A stretch of 39,636 nt of DNA from JAGCJX01 sp045638645 (lineage in GTDB: Bacteria; Bacteroidota; Bacteroidia; Bacteroidales; UBA932): assembly GCA_045638645.1 (NCBI GenBank), contig JAZUBU010000021.1, positions 1 to 39,636 of the forward strand. The letters are read 5' to 3'. The notes beneath the pieces are model-generated. The model did no database searches and was not told where the DNA came from. It saw only the letters and a list, made by a program, of their open reading frames with translations. Both the position numbers and the translations under genes were made by a program. Below are positions 14,427 to 26,782 of this stretch, piece after piece. Numbering within the stretch: position 1 is the stretch's first letter; each line of letters begins with the position of its first letter.

Positions 14427-17400
14427 GACTTTCTGAATTTTCTTTTAATCCGATCGATCCACACAAAGAAGAACGGCACATACACGATGCCCAGGGTAAT
14501 GGCCACACACATGCCAAAGAAGACCCCGGTACCAATCCCCTGGCGGCTGGCAGAACCCGGACCGGAAGACAACACCAGGGGGACCAGCCCCAGAATGAAA
14601 GCCAGCGAGGTCATCACAATGGGCCGGAACCGCAATTTGGCCGCGGTAAGGGCTGCCGTCACTGCATCAACCCCTTTGTCCATCTCCACTTTGGCGAATT
14701 CCACAATCAGAATGGCATTCTTGGCCACCAACCCGATGAGCATCACCAACCCGATCTGGAAATAGATGTTGTTTTCCAGGCCACACACAAAGATGCCCAG
14801 GTAGGCACCCAACATGGACACGGGCAAGGACAATAGGACCGCAATCGGGATGGACCAGCTCTCATACTGCGCAGCCAGGAACAGGAAGACAAAGAGGAAT
14901 GCCAGTGCCAGAATCATCCCGGTCTTGCCCCCTTCTTTCTTCTCCTGAAACGACAGACCACTCCATTCAACGGCGATGTTCTCCGGCAGGTGCTGCTGCA
15001 CGAGCCGCTCCAACGTAGCCATCGCTTCGCCGGAGCTATATCCGGAACCGGGTTCACCGGTGATGGTGGCCGCTTGGAACATGTTGAAACGCTTGATGGT
15101 TCCCGCTCCGGTTGTGTACTCCGTATTGCCCAGTGCCGTAATGGGAATCATCGCACCGTCGCTGCCTTTGACCGAAAAGAGGTTCAAGTTTTCCTTGTAG
15201 GCCCGATAAGGCGCTTCTGCCTGAATATAAACACGATAAACACGGTTGTAGAGATTGAAGTCGTTCACGTACAACGAGCCGGTAAAGGCCTTGAGCGTGG
15301 AGAAAATTTCCGCCATCTGCACCCCGTGCAACCGGGCCTTGTCGCGGTCCACATCAAAGAACAACCGGGGAATGTCCGCCTGGATCGAGGCCGACAAACC
15401 AGACAACTCCGGGGAACTTGCCGCATAAAACATCAGGCTATCCACGGCCCTCTGCAAATCCCAGTAGGTCGCATCTCCACGGGCCTCCAGCACCATCTCA
15501 AAGCCGCCGGAAGAACCCAAGCCCGGAATCACGGGCGGGGTAGAAATGAACACTTTGGCTTCGGGATAACGGTGAAACTCGTTCCGAGCGCGATCCATGA
15601 CCGCCTGCATGTCTTCAGACTCCCGTTCATCCCACGGTTTGAGGATGACCGTCAGTTGGCTACGGGCCTGGTTGGTGCCGACGCGCGGACTGGAACCCAC
15701 CACATCCAGCACGTGTTCCACATCCGGATCCTGCATCAGGTAGGCTATCGCACGCTGCGTCACGGCACGGGTGCGTTCCAAGGTGGCCCCTTCCGGCAAT
15801 TCGAATTCCACCGTAAAGTAGCCTTGGTCTTCCTTGGGCATAAAACTGCCGGGCGTCAACGTATGGATCAGGTAAATCCCCACCAGAATGACCCCAAAGG
15901 CAGCAAAAATACGTTTAGAATGATGCAACGCCGCCGTAATTTTTTCACAATAGAACTGGTTGCCCTTTTCCAGCCAGCGGTTGATCCATCGGAAGACAGG
16001 ATTTTTCGATTCTCCTTCCGACTCCGGCTTCAAAATCAACGAGCACATCACCGGGGTCAATGTGAGCGCGACTACGGTAGAGATGATGACCGACACCGCA
16101 ATCGTGATGGTGAACTGACGGTACAACGATCCTGTGATTCCACCCAAAAAGCTCACCGGCACAAACACCGCACACAGAACCAGGGAGGTGGCGATCAGAG
16201 CGCCCGTCATGTTGGACATGGCCTTCTGCGTTGCCTCATAAGGAGACAGATGCTCTTCGTGCATGATCTTATCCACACTCTCCACCACCACAATTGCATC
16301 ATCGACCACAATCCCAATCGCAAGGATCAATCCCAAAAGGGTCATCAAATTAAGAGAGAAACCGAAAATCAGCATGACCCCAAAGGTACCGATCAAGGAA
16401 ATCGGCACGGCGACCACGGGAATGAGGGTAGAACGCCAATTCTGCAAGGAGAAGAACACCACCAGAATGACCAGCAGCAAGGCCTCAAAAAGGGTCTTGT
16501 ACACCTCATGAATGGATTGCGAAATGTAGGTGGTCATGTCAAAAGGAATGGAATAGTGGATGCCTTCTGGAAGGTTGCGGCCAATTTCCTCCATGGCGGC
16601 TTTGACATGATCGGCCACTTCAATGGCATTGGAACCCGGCAACATATTGACATTCATCACCGCAGCGTTCCCGCCATCGATACCGCTTTCCGTTGAATAG
16701 GACTGCGCCTCCAGAGAGATTCTGGCAACATCCCGCAACCGGATGATGGAACCGTCCGGATTGGCCCGTACGACGATTTGTTCGAACTCCTCCACACTGG
16801 ACAAGCGGCCTTGGGCCGCAATCGGAATGGTCACATCAATCCCGTCTATCGGAGCCTGACCCAGAACGCCGGCTGCCGACTCCCGATTCTGATCCTTGAT
16901 CGCATTCTGCAAATCTTTGACAGTCAATCCCATATCTGTCAGTTTATCCGGCATCACCCAAATACGCATGGCATAGTATCGGCTACCCACATTGGAGATA
17001 CTGCCGACACCGGGAACACGCCGCAACATGTCGATGACGTTCAAGGTGGCATAGTTGGACAAATAAACCTCATCGTATTTCGGATCGTTGGACAACAAAG
17101 TTATGGTCAACAATTTGCTGGACGACTGTTTTTCTACGCCGATCCCGTTTTGGACGACCTCTGCGGGAAGCCGGGGTTCGGCCTGTTTGATGCGGTTCTG
17201 TACCTCCACGGCTGCGATGTCCGGATTGGTCCCGATGTCGAAGGTCATGGTTACCGAGAAACTGCCCGAATTGGAGCAGGACGACTCCATGTACACCATG
17301 CCCGGGGTTCCGTTCAACACCTGCTCAATCGGAGTTGCGACCGCCTGGGTCGTGGTCTGTGCATCGGCTCCCGGATACGATGCCGACACTTTTATGACCG

Positions 17401-17530
17401 GAGGTACAATTTGGGGATACTGGTCGATGGGCAACAGGAAAAGTCCGATGAGCCCGACAATGGTGATGAGGATGGAAATCACCATGGAAAAGACCGGGTG
17501 GTCGATAAAGAAATTTCTCTTCATACACAT
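14423..17530 (-). CDS. RND multidrug efflux pump, HAE1 family (AcrB/MexB-like)
   Basis: At 1035 residues it is full length for an HAE1 inner-membrane pump. It begins FFIDHPVFSMVISILITIVG (TM1) and has the two large periplasmic porter/docking loops. TM4 contains GIVVDDAIVVVESVDKIM with the paired aspartates of the proton relay, and a GLVAKNAILIVEFA segment near residue 945 holds the conserved lysine of TM10. Twelve helices are evident. It exports drugs, bile salts or similar compounds by proton-driven rotation. It lies six bases after the adaptor gene and overlaps the channel gene. An alternative ATG two codons in (17524) is equally plausible. Confidence 0.95.
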   Translation of the reverse strand: MCMKRNFFIDHPVFSMVISILITIVGLIGLFLLPIDQYPQIVPPVIKVSASYPGADAQTTTQAVATPIEQVLNGTPGMVYMESSCSNSGSFSVTMTFDIGTNPDIAAVEVQNRIKQAEPRLPAEVVQNGIGVEKQSSSKLLTITLLSNDPKYDEVYLSNYATLNVIDMLRRVPGVGSISNVGSRYYAMRIWVMPDKLTDMGLTVKDLQNAIKDQNRESAAGVLGQAPIDGIDVTIPIAAQGRLSSVEEFEQIVVRANPDGSIIRLRDVARISLEAQSYSTESGIDGGNAAVMNVNMLPGSNAIEVADHVKAAMEEIGRNLPEGIHYSIPFDMTTYISQSIHEVYKTLFEALLLVILVVFFSLQNWRSTLIPVVAVPISLIGTFGVMLIFGFSLNLMTLLGLILAIGIVVDDAIVVVESVDKIMHEEHLSPYEATQKAMSNMTGALIATSLVLCAVFVPVSFLGGITGSLYRQFTITIAVSVIISTVVALTLTPVMCSLILKPESEGESKNPVFRWINRWLEKGNQFYCEKITAALHHSKRIFAAFGVILVGIYLIHTLTPGSFMPKEDQGYFTVEFELPEGATLERTRAVTQRAIAYLMQDPDVEHVLDVVGSSPRVGTNQARSQLTVILKPWDERESEDMQAVMDRARNEFHRYPEAKVFISTPPVIPGLGSSGGFEMVLEARGDATYWDLQRAVDSLMFYAASSPELSGLSASIQADIPRLFFDVDRDKARLHGVQMAEIFSTLKAFTGSLYVNDFNLYNRVYRVYIQAEAPYRAYKENLNLFSVKGSDGAMIPITALGNTEYTTGAGTIKRFNMFQAATITGEPGSGYSSGEAMATLERLVQQHLPENIAVEWSGLSFQEKKEGGKTGMILALAFLFVFLFLAAQYESWSIPIAVLLSLPVSMLGAYLGIFVCGLENNIYFQIGLVMLIGLVAKNAILIVEFAKVEMDKGVDAVTAALTAAKLRFRPIVMTSLAFILGLVPLVLSSGPGSASRQGIGTGVFFGMCVAITLGIVYVPFFFVWIDRIKRKFRKS

Positions 17531-17536
17531 CCTCCC

Positions 17537-18679
17537 TTACATGGCCGGCACAGCCTCTACCTTCATCCCGTGGGAAAGTTTGTGGTAACCTTCCACAACG
17601 ATTTGCTCACCTCGCACAATCCCCCGTTCGACTACCGTGGTGTTGTTCAACTCGGGACCCAACTCCACAAAACGTTTTTCCACGACAGCATCCGGGCGGA
17701 CCACATAGATAAAAGCTCCCCCGCTCTCGATGACCACCGCCTTGGTCGGAACCACCAAGGCATCCTCACGGACATCCATCAACAGACGGACACGGGTAAA
17801 CTGCCCCGGCAACAACACGTGTTCGGGATTGGGCATCTCGGCCCGGACGGAGAACGTTCCCGTTTTGGGATCGATCTGGGGATCCGCAAAATCCACCAAG
17901 CCCTGGTACGGATACTCCGAGCCATCCGCCATGGTCACAGTAACGTAAGGATTCCAGGTCCGTGTGGTATCCTTGTGACCTAGATTCACATTGCGGGCTT
18001 TGGACTTCAGGTATTCCAACGAGGTCATGCTAAAATCAATCTGAACGGTATCACTCTTGACAATGGTCGCAAGCAACGACTGCGAACCCGGTCCAACCAG
18101 CGTCCCGATATCGGCATTCCGCTCCGAAATATAACCGGAAATGGGAGACTTGACCGTGGTGTATCCCAGGATCATCTGGGCCTGCGCCATGTCCGCTTCA
18201 CACACCGCCACATCGGCCGTTGCTCCTTCAAAATTGGCAATGGCATTGTCCAGGTCCAGCTGGCTGGCCGCGTTCAATTCAAACAATGGCCGAATCCGAT
18301 TCAAGTCCCGTTCGGCCTTCAATGCCTGGGCTTTGGCCTTGTTCAACTGGGCTTCTGCCCGTTTGGCCCGGGCCTTGTACAAAGCCGGATCGATCTGAAA
18401 CAAAGTCTGTCCTTTCTCAATGTACGTCCCTTCGTCAAACAGCATCTTCTCCAGATAGCCTTCGACGCGGGCATGGATTTCCACAAACTGCTGGGCGCGG
18501 ATCCGTCCCACGTAATCCCCATAAATCCGCACCTCCTCTACGCCCACCGGCTGGGTTGCCACCACCGGATAGACGGGCTCGACCGGGCGTTTCCGACTCA
18601 GAATCAAGACAACAACCAGCAGGAGCAGCAATACAGCCAATCCCCCCTTCACCCATTTATTTTTTAGCATCATTCGCAT
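17537..18679 (-). CDS. RND efflux periplasmic adaptor (HlyD/MexA family)
   Basis: A 380-residue membrane-fusion protein with one N-terminal membrane anchor (GGLAVLLLLLVVVLIL) and no lipobox. The lipoyl domain halves are at VEIHARVEGYLEKMLFDEGT and TVKSPISGYISERNADIGT, separated by an alpha-hairpin (about 85-160, rich in Ala, Lys and Glu). A beta-barrel and a membrane-proximal domain follow. It bridges the pump and the outer-membrane channel and is first in the operon. The ATG at 18679 is chosen; a GTG two codons upstream is possible. No repressor gene adjoins the operon. Confidence 0.92.
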   Translation of the reverse strand: MRMMLKNKWVKGGLAVLLLLLVVVLILSRKRPVEPVYPVVATQPVGVEEVRIYGDYVGRIRAQQFVEIHARVEGYLEKMLFDEGTYIEKGQTLFQIDPALYKARAKRAEAQLNKAKAQALKAERDLNRIRPLFELNAASQLDLDNAIANFEGATADVAVCEADMAQAQMILGYTTVKSPISGYISERNADIGTLVGPGSQSLLATIVKSDTVQIDFSMTSLEYLKSKARNVNLGHKDTTRTWNPYVTVTMADGSEYPYQGLVDFADPQIDPKTGTFSVRAEMPNPEHVLLPGQFTRVRLLMDVREDALVVPTKAVVIESGGAFIYVVRPDAVVEKRFVELGPELNNTTVVERGIVRGEQIVVEGYHKLSHGMKVEAVPAM

Positions 18680-18791
18680 AAACACAAGAATTTTCTTACA
18701 TAAAACTTGCGAATTTATAACAAAATTTACATTTTTACAATAAATTCACGAATATCTCAGCAGACACAAAATATTTGCATAATTTTGTTTT

Positions 18792-19118
18792 ATGAAAGTA
18801 CGCATCACCGCCATCCGTCAAACCGTTTACCCGGACTTGATGGAAAAATACGAAAATCCCCTGGAACATGCCTGCGAGGTCAAGGAAGGGGAACAATGGG
18901 TCAGCGTCGATGGACTTTGTCCCGATGGGCTTTGTCCTTCCGCCTGGTCTTCCATGCAAGAATTTGTCTTCGCGCTGTCCCAAGGGCGAGGCAACTTCTA
19001 CGACGGGTGGATGAAAAATCCGATGAGTGCGCTCATCAGTTGCAACGATGGATTCCGACCCTTCTCGTTCTACCTGGAGGCCATCGATGACGAACCCGAA
19101 GAATCCGCCCGCTCCTAA
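18792..19118 (+). CDS. TIGR04076-family protein
   Basis: A 108-residue soluble protein with the family pattern: KVRITAIRQT at the start, CEVKEGEQW, VDGLCPDGLCPSAWSSMQEFVFAL in the middle and SCNDGFRPFSFYLEAI at the end, with conserved cysteines. The biochemical role of the family is unknown. A TAATTTTG box ends four bases before the ATG, so the message may be nearly leaderless or the box may be fortuitous. It is divergent from the efflux operon and 39 bases ahead of the ABC-F gene. Confidence 0.75.
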   Translation: MKVRITAIRQTVYPDLMEKYENPLEHACEVKEGEQWVSVDGLCPDGLCPSAWSSMQEFVFALSQGRGNFYDGWMKNPMSALISCNDGFRPFSFYLEAIDDEPEESARS

Positions 19119-19157
19119 CAAAAAATTCAGTAAATTTGCCGTTTTGAATGCAAGATC

Positions 19158-20798
<1,641 letters not shown>

Positions 20799-20829
20799 AT
20801 AACTGTCATCCAAAACGATTGAAAATACG

Positions 20830-21474
20830 ATGTTCCAAATTGACAACATTCTATTCACCCTGGGAGGCCAAGGGGTCAGCCTTCTCGAACTGCTTGCCGT
20901 TGTCGCCGGCTTGAGTTGCGTATTCCTGGCTACCCGAGGCAAGGTTCTGAACTTTTGGGTAGGATATGTATACAACATCCTCCTGTTCTTCATGTTCCTG
21001 CAAAAACACCTGTACTCCAGCATGCTGGTGCAACCCATCTCGTTTGTCATCAACTTTTTCGGCCATTACCGCTGGACACATCCTGCCCAACACGAGAAGG
21101 ACCGGAAGGAGCAATTGAAGATCACGGTACTGACCAACCGGGAACGCATCGGATTACTGGCAATTATAGCCCTCTTCACCTTAGGATGGGGCTCGTTGCT
21201 CAGCCAACTGAACATCTGGTGGCCCGACACCTTCCCCATGGCCCGTACGCCCTACCTGGATGCCTTCGTCACCGCCTTCATCCTGCTGGCCCAATACCTC
21301 TCCGCCCAAAAGAAAATCGACTGCTGGGCTGCCTGGCTCGTGGTCAACATCACCAACATTACCTTGTACATCAAAGCCGGCCTCGTTTTCATGCCGATGG
21401 TCAGCTTCGGCTACCTCATCCTCGCTTTCTTCGGATTTGCGATGTGGAGAAAACAAATGAAAGAAAACTGCTAA
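20830..21474 (+). CDS. pnuC: PnuC-type nicotinamide riboside transporter
   Basis: The 214-residue membrane protein has about seven helices and the family stretch NFWVGYVYNILLFFMFLQKH followed by QPISFVINFFGHYRWTHP, with the conserved Asn, Gln and Trp residues that line the substrate path of PnuC. A second W-rich helix pair is near the end (WAAWLVVNITNITLYIKAGL). PnuC proteins import nicotinamide riboside for NAD synthesis, and related members carry other vitamins such as thiamin. No partner kinase gene or riboswitch is seen nearby. It lies 31 bases after the ABC-F gene and 11 before cstA. Confidence 0.88.
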   Translation: MFQIDNILFTLGGQGVSLLELLAVVAGLSCVFLATRGKVLNFWVGYVYNILLFFMFLQKHLYSSMLVQPISFVINFFGHYRWTHPAQHEKDRKEQLKITVLTNRERIGLLAIIALFTLGWGSLLSQLNIWWPDTFPMARTPYLDAFVTAFILLAQYLSAQKKIDCWAAWLVVNITNITLYIKAGLVFMPMVSFGYLILAFFGFAMWRKQMKENC

Positions 21475-21485
21475 GATAAACACCG

Positions 21486-22919
21486 ATGATCACCTTCCTG
21501 CTCGCCCTGCTCCTGCTCATTGTCGGCTACTTCGTTTACGGCAAATACGTAACCAAGTTGTTTGGTCCCGACCCCAATCGAAAAACACCAGCGGTCGAAA
21601 TGGCCGACGGAGTTGATTACATCCCCATGCCCACGTGGAAACTGTTCATGATCCAGTTCCTCAACATCGCTGGACTGGGTCCGATTTTCGGGGCCATCAT
21701 GGGTGCCCAGTTTGGAACTGCCTCCTACCTGTGGATCGTCTTCGGAACCATTTTCGCAGGGGCGGTCCACGACTTCTTTTCGGGAGCCATTTCCCTGCGC
21801 AACCGCGGGGCCAACCTGCCGGAGATCATTGGAATGTACCTCGGGGAAAAGACCCGGAAGATCATGATTGTCTTCATCCTGGTACTGATGGTACTGGTGG
21901 GAGCTGTTTTTGTTTCCGGGCCGGCAGAACTGCTGGCCGCCATGACACCCAGTTACCTCAATGCCTTTTTCTGGATGGGAGTCATCTTCCTGTACTACCT
22001 GCTGGCCACCCTCCTGCCGATTGACAAAATCATCGGCAAGATCTACCCGCTCTTTGCGGGAGCCCTGCTCTTCATGGCCTTTGGCATTTTGGTAGTCCTC
22101 TTTGTAAAATGGCCCACCTTGCCGGAAATATGGAACGGTTTCGGCACAAAATACGACAGCAATCCCATCTTCCCGATGATGTTCATCAGCATTGCCTGCG
22201 GAGCGATCAGCGGCTTCCATGCCACCCAGTCTCCCATGATGGCCCGGTGCATGAAGAATGAGAAACATGCCCGACCGGTATTCTATGGAGCCATGGTCAC
22301 CGAAGGAATTGTCGCACTGATATGGGCCGCTGCTGCCACCTGGTTCTATGGAGAATACGGTACCGTGGATACTGCCACCGGTGCACCGTACAGTGGTGCC
22401 ATGGTGGCCACCCGCATCTCCTACGAATGGTTGGGCACCCTCGGCGGCATTGTCGCCATCTTGGGAATTGTAGCGGCACCCATCACCAGCGGCGATACCG
22501 CCCTGCGTTCGGCCCGCCTGATCACCGCCGATATGCTTAAAATCGAACAAAAAAGCATACGCAAACGCCTGCTCATCTGCATTCCCCTCTTTCTCCTGAC
22601 CATGGGGATTCTGGTCTTCAGCCTGGTCAATGCCGATGGATTCAAGATCATCTGGCGATACTTTGCCTGGTGCAACCAGACCCTGGCGGTCTTCACCCTC
22701 TGGGCCATCACCGTACACCTGGTGATGAAAGGCAAGAACTTCTTCATCACACTCATTCCTGCCCTGTTCATGACTGCTGTCACCCTCTGCTACATCCTGA
22801 TGGCACCCGAAGGTTTCAGCATTCCTGCCACACCTTCCTACCTCCTCTCCGGTCTGGCCGTTATCGTCTCCCTGATTGCGTTTGTACGATGGAAAGCCGC
22901 TTACCGGAAGTCGAATTAG
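21486..22919 (+). CDS. cstA: Carbon starvation protein CstA family transporter
   Basis: A 477-residue protein with about twelve to fourteen membrane helices. Typical CstA stretches are GPIFGAIMGAQFGTASYLWIVFG near residue 60, HDFFSG after it, and HATQSPMMARCM with GDTALRSARLI in the second half. It is the short form common in Bacteroidetes, against about 700 residues in E. coli CstA. CstA proteins take up peptides or pyruvate when carbon is scarce. It probably shares a transcript with the PnuC gene 11 bases upstream. No dedicated promoter or terminator is seen. Confidence 0.88.
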   Translation: MITFLLALLLLIVGYFVYGKYVTKLFGPDPNRKTPAVEMADGVDYIPMPTWKLFMIQFLNIAGLGPIFGAIMGAQFGTASYLWIVFGTIFAGAVHDFFSGAISLRNRGANLPEIIGMYLGEKTRKIMIVFILVLMVLVGAVFVSGPAELLAAMTPSYLNAFFWMGVIFLYYLLATLLPIDKIIGKIYPLFAGALLFMAFGILVVLFVKWPTLPEIWNGFGTKYDSNPIFPMMFISIACGAISGFHATQSPMMARCMKNEKHARPVFYGAMVTEGIVALIWAAAATWFYGEYGTVDTATGAPYSGAMVATRISYEWLGTLGGIVAILGIVAAPITSGDTALRSARLITADMLKIEQKSIRKRLLICIPLFLLTMGILVFSLVNADGFKIIWRYFAWCNQTLAVFTLWAITVHLVMKGKNFFITLIPALFMTAVTLCYILMAPEGFSIPATPSYLLSGLAVIVSLIAFVRWKAAYRKSN

Positions 22920-23020
22920 ATCCAATCAAAAAATTACGATTTTCGATGGGATCTGCAGACCAAGCCAGGGTGCCTGCTGAATTTTACCATAAAAAGGATA
23001 CAATGGGAACAAATAATCCA

Positions 23021-23028
23021 TACCTTTG
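23021..23028 (+). promoter_or_regulatory. Probable promoter of the fimbrial operon
   Basis: TACCTTTG fits TAnnTTTG and lies 20 bases before the first ATG of the DUF3575 gene. No good -33 TTG is found at the usual spacing, which would allow an activator to be needed. No inverted repeats flank it, so an invertible promoter is not indicated. Confidence 0.55.
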
Positions 23029-23048
23029 TTGGATAATTTATCCCACTC

Positions 23049-23642
23049 ATGATGGACCTCAAAAAAATATGTTTTTGCGTTGTTATCGGACTGCTTGCCG
23101 GCCTGTTTTTACCGGCCAACGCGCAGCACGTTGCCGTAAAAACGAACCTCGTTTACGACGCCACATCGACAGTCAATCTCGGAGTCGAGATTGGATTGGC
23201 ACCGAAGTGGACGCTTGACCTGTCCGGGAACCTGAATGCATGGAGCAAAAATGACCATACCAAGTGGAAACATTGTATGGTTCAGCCGGAGGCCCGTTAC
23301 TGGTTTTGCGACCGATTCTCACGCCATTTCATCGGTGCTCACCTGATTGGGGGGGCTTTCAATTTCGGAAACATAAACAACAGCCTTTCATTTCTGGGAA
23401 CCGACTTTTCAAAGTTGACGGATCTTCGTTATCAAGGCTATGCATACGGTTGCGGAGTCGCTTATGGCTTCGCATTCATGTTATCCAAGCACCTGAATCT
23501 TGAACTGGAGGCGGGTTTCGGTTACCTGTATCTGGACTACGATATTTATGAATGCGACGGTTGCGGACGTCGGGTGGCGAAAGATAGTCACCACTACGTA
23601 GGTCCGACAAAGGCCGCCATCAATCTAGTGTTTGTCTTCTAA
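23049..23642 (+). CDS. DUF3575 outer-membrane protein, first gene of the fimbrial operon
   Basis: The 197-residue protein has a signal peptide ending LPANAQ and then the DUF3575 pattern: VAVKTNLVYDATSTVNLGVE, KWTLDLSGNLN.W, QPEARYWF, GAHLIGGAFN and a final aromatic FVF, as expected of an eight-stranded outer-membrane beta-barrel. A short loop ECDGCGRR with two cysteines is near the end. DUF3575 genes commonly open Mfa-type fimbrial clusters in Bacteroidales, though their role in assembly is not established. Two ATGs in tandem (23049 and 23052) are both possible. The stop is 11 bases before the ATG of the next gene. Confidence 0.85.
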   Translation: MMDLKKICFCVVIGLLAGLFLPANAQHVAVKTNLVYDATSTVNLGVEIGLAPKWTLDLSGNLNAWSKNDHTKWKHCMVQPEARYWFCDRFSRHFIGAHLIGGAFNFGNINNSLSFLGTDFSKLTDLRYQGYAYGCGVAYGFAFMLSKHLNLELEAGFGYLYLDYDIYECDGCGRRVAKDSHHYVGPTKAAINLVFVF

Positions 23643-23653
23643 ACCAAGAATCC

Positions 23654-25128
<1,475 letters not shown>

Positions 25129-25166
25129 ATCAATTATAAACTCTTAACTAACTACATTCAACTTTC

Positions 25167-26756
25167 ATGAAAAAGTATCTATTTCTTGCAGTCGCAGCAT
25201 TAGGATTTGTTGCCTGCACAGAGAAGGGCCTGGACAACAACGGTCCTGCAAACAATGGTGAGCTTGAGCAGTCCTACGTGGCGATTTCTCTGGCCGCTGA
25301 TGACATGGCGACTAAGGCAGGTACAGATCCTGACGGTGTTTATGCCGAGGGTACTACCGAGGAGCGTGCAGTTAAGTCTGCTTATGTTTTCTTCTTTAAG
25401 GATGGCGCTGCATTTCCTGTAGCATTTAATGATGGTACATCGACTACTACAAACACAGGTTCAAACAACTATCTTAAGGTTCAGCTTACTGGTAACGATC
25501 AGAATATGGATAACGTATCTGACGTAAAGGATGCAGTCCTCGTTCTTCAGAACTACAAGGGTGAGTATCCCAATCAGATCGTAGCCGTTCTTAACTGGGA
25601 TCCGACTGCGCAAGCATCGTACACCCTCGAAAACCTTCGGGCCAAGATCTCTGAGCTGGGTAACGACACTGATGGTTATGTAATGAGCAATGCCGTTTAT
25701 GCTGATGCCGAAGCTAAGACCGTTGATGCTGTAGATCTCACAATCGCCAACATCGGCAAGACAAAAGATGAGGCTTTGGCAAACCCTGTCACCATCTATG
25801 TAGAACGCGTTGCTGCCAAGGTGGTCTTCACAGCTGATAACGGTGGCAAATTCGCTGTTGAGAAAGAAATTGAAGGCAAACCTGTTTACGCTCAAATCAA
25901 AGGCTTCGAGCTCTACAACGACTACCAGGAATCATGGCTCATCAAGAGAATCGACCCGACATGGTCCGATCTTGGTTTCAACTGGAACGATGCGGACTGG
26001 TTCCGTTCATACTGGGCACAATCTCTCGGCAAAGCATTCGAAAACAACACCTTTGCTTGGGATACCGAGAATACTGCAATTGGCGGTTCCGTTTATTGCG
26101 GCGAAAACACCCGTAATTGGACTGAGGATGCCGACGTTCGTACAAAAGTTGTCGTAAAGGCACAACTCGTGGACGTTGACGGAAATCCTTTCGAAGTAGT
26201 GAACTGGTACGGTAAGGACTATATCGGAGAGGGTGACCTTCTTAGAGTAGTTGCCAATACTCTTAAGAATACTTACTACTCATCACCTGATAATGCTAAC
26301 TACACAGGCCTTACTACAGACGACATCAAATGCGTAGACCGCCTGGTAACCGATGCTAAAGCATATGAGGTTTACTTCCAACTTTCAACTGACGGTACCA
26401 ATAAAACATGGTATCGGAAAAATGCCGACGGAAGTTATACCAATGTTGACATTCCGACCCTCAATGCAGAACTTGCAACCGTACAACCGGCTCTTGTCTA
26501 CAACGACGGTATGACTTACTACTGGACTGACATCAAGCACCTGGGAGCTCCTGGCAAGACTGCAGAATATGGCGTAGTACGTAACCACGTTTACAAGGTG
26601 AACATCACAGACATCACCGGATACGGTACTCCGATTTATGATGGAACCTCTGATTTCATCAACCTTGAAAAGCCCGAAGATATCGCAACCTACGTTTCAG
26701 CTCAAATCAACATCCTCTCTTGGAGACTTGTTGAACACGACTACGAGCTCAAATAA
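25167..26756 (+). CDS. Mfa1-type major fimbrillin lipoprotein, paralogue 1
   Basis: A 529-residue lipoprotein with lipobox GFVAC (Cys17) and the fimbrillin N-terminal strand QSYVAISLA, followed by MATKAG with Lys50. Basic-T-x-A sites at this position are where trypsin-like proteases cut P. gingivalis Mfa1 (after Arg49) to free the groove for strand exchange. VERVAAKVVF marks the first beta-sandwich and YGVVRNHVYKVNI...YVSAQINILSWRL the C-terminal domain, including the end strand donated to the next subunit. It would polymerise into the shaft of a short fimbria. It is the first of three tandem paralogues, 38 bases after the DUF3868 gene with no promoter seen between. Confidence 0.88.
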   Translation: MKKYLFLAVAALGFVACTEKGLDNNGPANNGELEQSYVAISLAADDMATKAGTDPDGVYAEGTTEERAVKSAYVFFFKDGAAFPVAFNDGTSTTTNTGSNNYLKVQLTGNDQNMDNVSDVKDAVLVLQNYKGEYPNQIVAVLNWDPTAQASYTLENLRAKISELGNDTDGYVMSNAVYADAEAKTVDAVDLTIANIGKTKDEALANPVTIYVERVAAKVVFTADNGGKFAVEKEIEGKPVYAQIKGFELYNDYQESWLIKRIDPTWSDLGFNWNDADWFRSYWAQSLGKAFENNTFAWDTENTAIGGSVYCGENTRNWTEDADVRTKVVVKAQLVDVDGNPFEVVNWYGKDYIGEGDLLRVVANTLKNTYYSSPDNANYTGLTTDDIKCVDRLVTDAKAYEVYFQLSTDGTNKTWYRKNADGSYTNVDIPTLNAELATVQPALVYNDGMTYYWTDIKHLGAPGKTAEYGVVRNHVYKVNITDITGYGTPIYDGTSDFINLEKPEDIATYVSAQINILSWRLVEHDYELK

Positions 26757-26782
26757 GGGTCGCTCATCCCGAAACATCCAAG

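Noticed and set aside
14990..16696. Long plus-strand open frame of 568 codons opposite the RND pump gene
   Set aside because: It is antisense to a clearly conserved pump gene, and its His/Arg/Gln-rich composition is typical of a shadow frame.
23000..23050. Invertible promoter for the fimbrial operon
   Set aside because: No inverted repeats flank the TACCTTTG box and no invertase gene is in the window.
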